Assembly: GCF_014805625.2 (NCBI RefSeq) | Contig: NW_023998415.1 | Location: forward strand, 4,185,149 to 4,249,148 | Length of the DNA: 64,000 nucleotides | Source of the DNA: Glossina fuscipes | Lineage: Eukaryota > Arthropoda > Insecta > Diptera > Glossinidae | Direction: 5' to 3' | Part shown: positions 63,054 through 64,000 of the stretch, in pieces | How the letters are laid out: each line of letters opens with the position of its first letter | Numbering within the stretch: the first letter of the stretch is position 1 | Position numbers and translations under genes: made by a program | The notes under the pieces: generated by a model | Databases searched by the model: none | What the model was told of the DNA's origin: nothing | Seen by the model: the letters and a program-made list of their open reading frames with translations, nothing else

Positions 63054-63115
63054 CCTCTATCTCCATCTCACTCTATCTCTTTAAATCTCTCTCCTCCAAC
63101 GTTTTCACGAACACA
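62640..63115. other. Intergenic DNA with (CT)n microsatellite
   Basis: AT-rich sequence, then (CT)n at about 63022-63051 continuing into TCTCCAT and CTCTATCTC imperfect units to about 63093. No gene was seen. Confidence 0.6.
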
Positions 63116-63119
63116 CAAG

Positions 63120-63925
63120 GTTCAATTTTTATACCCGTCACCGAAGGACGAGCGGTATATTCATTTATCAAAACATTCCGCAACGCCCAGAAGCAAGCTT
63201 CAGAGACCATACAAAGTATATATATTTTTATTCCGCTTCAAACTCTGTCCGTCTGTTCTTTGTCCGTCCGATCGTCTGTTCATCTCTGTAATGTCTGTTG
63301 TAAACATACCCCTCTGCGCAAAAATTAGGTTATTAAATTCAAGTTTAGCAAAAATGGTATTGAAAATAGACCAAAGCGGTTAAAACACACGCCTACGGTA
63401 CGATGTAAGCTGAGAACACTTCTCTTTTTCAAATAAAATAATAATCTGGTTAATAGATTCGATTTTCGCTCATTACTCGTCAAATACAACGGATAAATAT
63501 GCAACAATTTGGGCGTATATTGTATGGATGAGGCTGTAGCATCTGTATAAAAATATGAGAAAACTTGACCGCGCCTGCCCAACATTATAGTGTATAAAAA
63601 TTTAAATTTTTTCCATCCCTTCTTAACACGCAGAAACAATCTTCAAAACCCCGATAAAGTATATAAATTCTCGTCTGATTTCAAATTCAGCATTCACCTA
63701 ACCATGTCCGTCCTTTCGTACGTCCATCCGCCTGTCTACCAAACTGTGTTGTGCCTGTGGTACACATTTTCCCGTTTGCAAAAAAGAAGATATTGCCTAC
63801 AAATTTACAAAGGAGTTCAAAATTGGTCCAAACAGATCAAAGAACACGCTTACAAGGCCCACAGGCCTATAAAACCAAAACTAAGAATACCTTTGCGTTG
63901 CGTGTCTCTTCGTCATTACTCATAA
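63120..63925 (+). repeat. Dispersed repeat family A, tandem pair
   Basis: One copy starts near 63127 (TTTTTATACCCGTCACCGAA, then GAGCGGTATATTC, AACGCCCAGAAGCAAGC, TTCAGAGACCATACAAAG and a GTCCGTCTG-rich core). A second starts near 63605 (CATCCCTTCTTAACACGCAG, then AAACAATCTTC, AAAACCCCGATAAAGTATAT, then CATGTCCGTC). The spacing is about 480 bp. Frames at 63325-63639 (minus) and 63590-63925 (plus) lie in these copies and are not genes. Confidence 0.6.
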
Positions 63926-64000
63926 ACTAAAACAGATACACGATCTTAGTTTCCACAAAATTATTTTATAAAAACATAACCAATCGGCTACTCTCCTCCA

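Noticed and set aside
1..64000. CRISPR arrays, operons, bacterial-type promoters, rRNA or functional tRNA genes
   Set aside because: None were seen; base composition, introns and transposon content are those of an insect nuclear genome.

Overview
This is an AT-rich eukaryotic window that reads as brachyceran fly DNA, plausibly an acalyptrate such as a tephritid fruit fly. The placement is inferred from the protein-coding style, the very short introns and the transposon mix (mariner, Tc1, R1/Jockey-like and I-like elements). It is not proven by any diagnostic locus. There is no bacterial-style gene packing. Nearly all open reading frames are short, AT-driven chance frames.

Only one intact gene is supported: a three-exon secreted M14A zinc carboxypeptidase on the plus strand at 61186-62619. 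It encodes a 417-residue preproenzyme with every expected zinc and catalytic residue. It carries an aspartate at the specificity position that suggests a carboxypeptidase-B-like preference for basic C-terminal residues.

The other 61 kb is intergenic or intronic sequence filled with decayed mobile DNA. From left to right there are a mariner fossil (390-1030), a dispersed repeat and a 133-bp tandem repeat (1860-3130), and a Tc1 fossil (8540-9045). Next come dispersed repeat copies, a GC-rich 1.05-kb insertion that itself carries a nested insertion (16229-17310), and a second Tc1 fossil (21300-21930). A simple-repeat-rich, transposon-poor stretch lies at 26.3-31.7 kb. Then come a long R1/Jockey-like retroposon fossil interrupted by an 82-bp I-like insertion (36950-38680), two more mariner pieces (39.4-39.9 and 42.0-42.35 kb), two tRNA-like SINE candidates (41.7 and 45.9 kb), and the 3' end of a longer I-like element (50.0-50.4 kb). 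Two CR1/Jockey-type retroposon fragments follow (51.6-52.0 and 53.3-54.0 kb). Family A repeat copies sit on both sides of the carboxypeptidase: sparse ones far upstream and a tandem pair just downstream.

Two short frames flanked by plausible splice sites (58891-59076 and 13279-13452, both minus) are possible unrecognised exons. No new multi-gene system was found. The most informative structures are the nested insertions with exact or near-exact target-site duplications, which order the insertion events.
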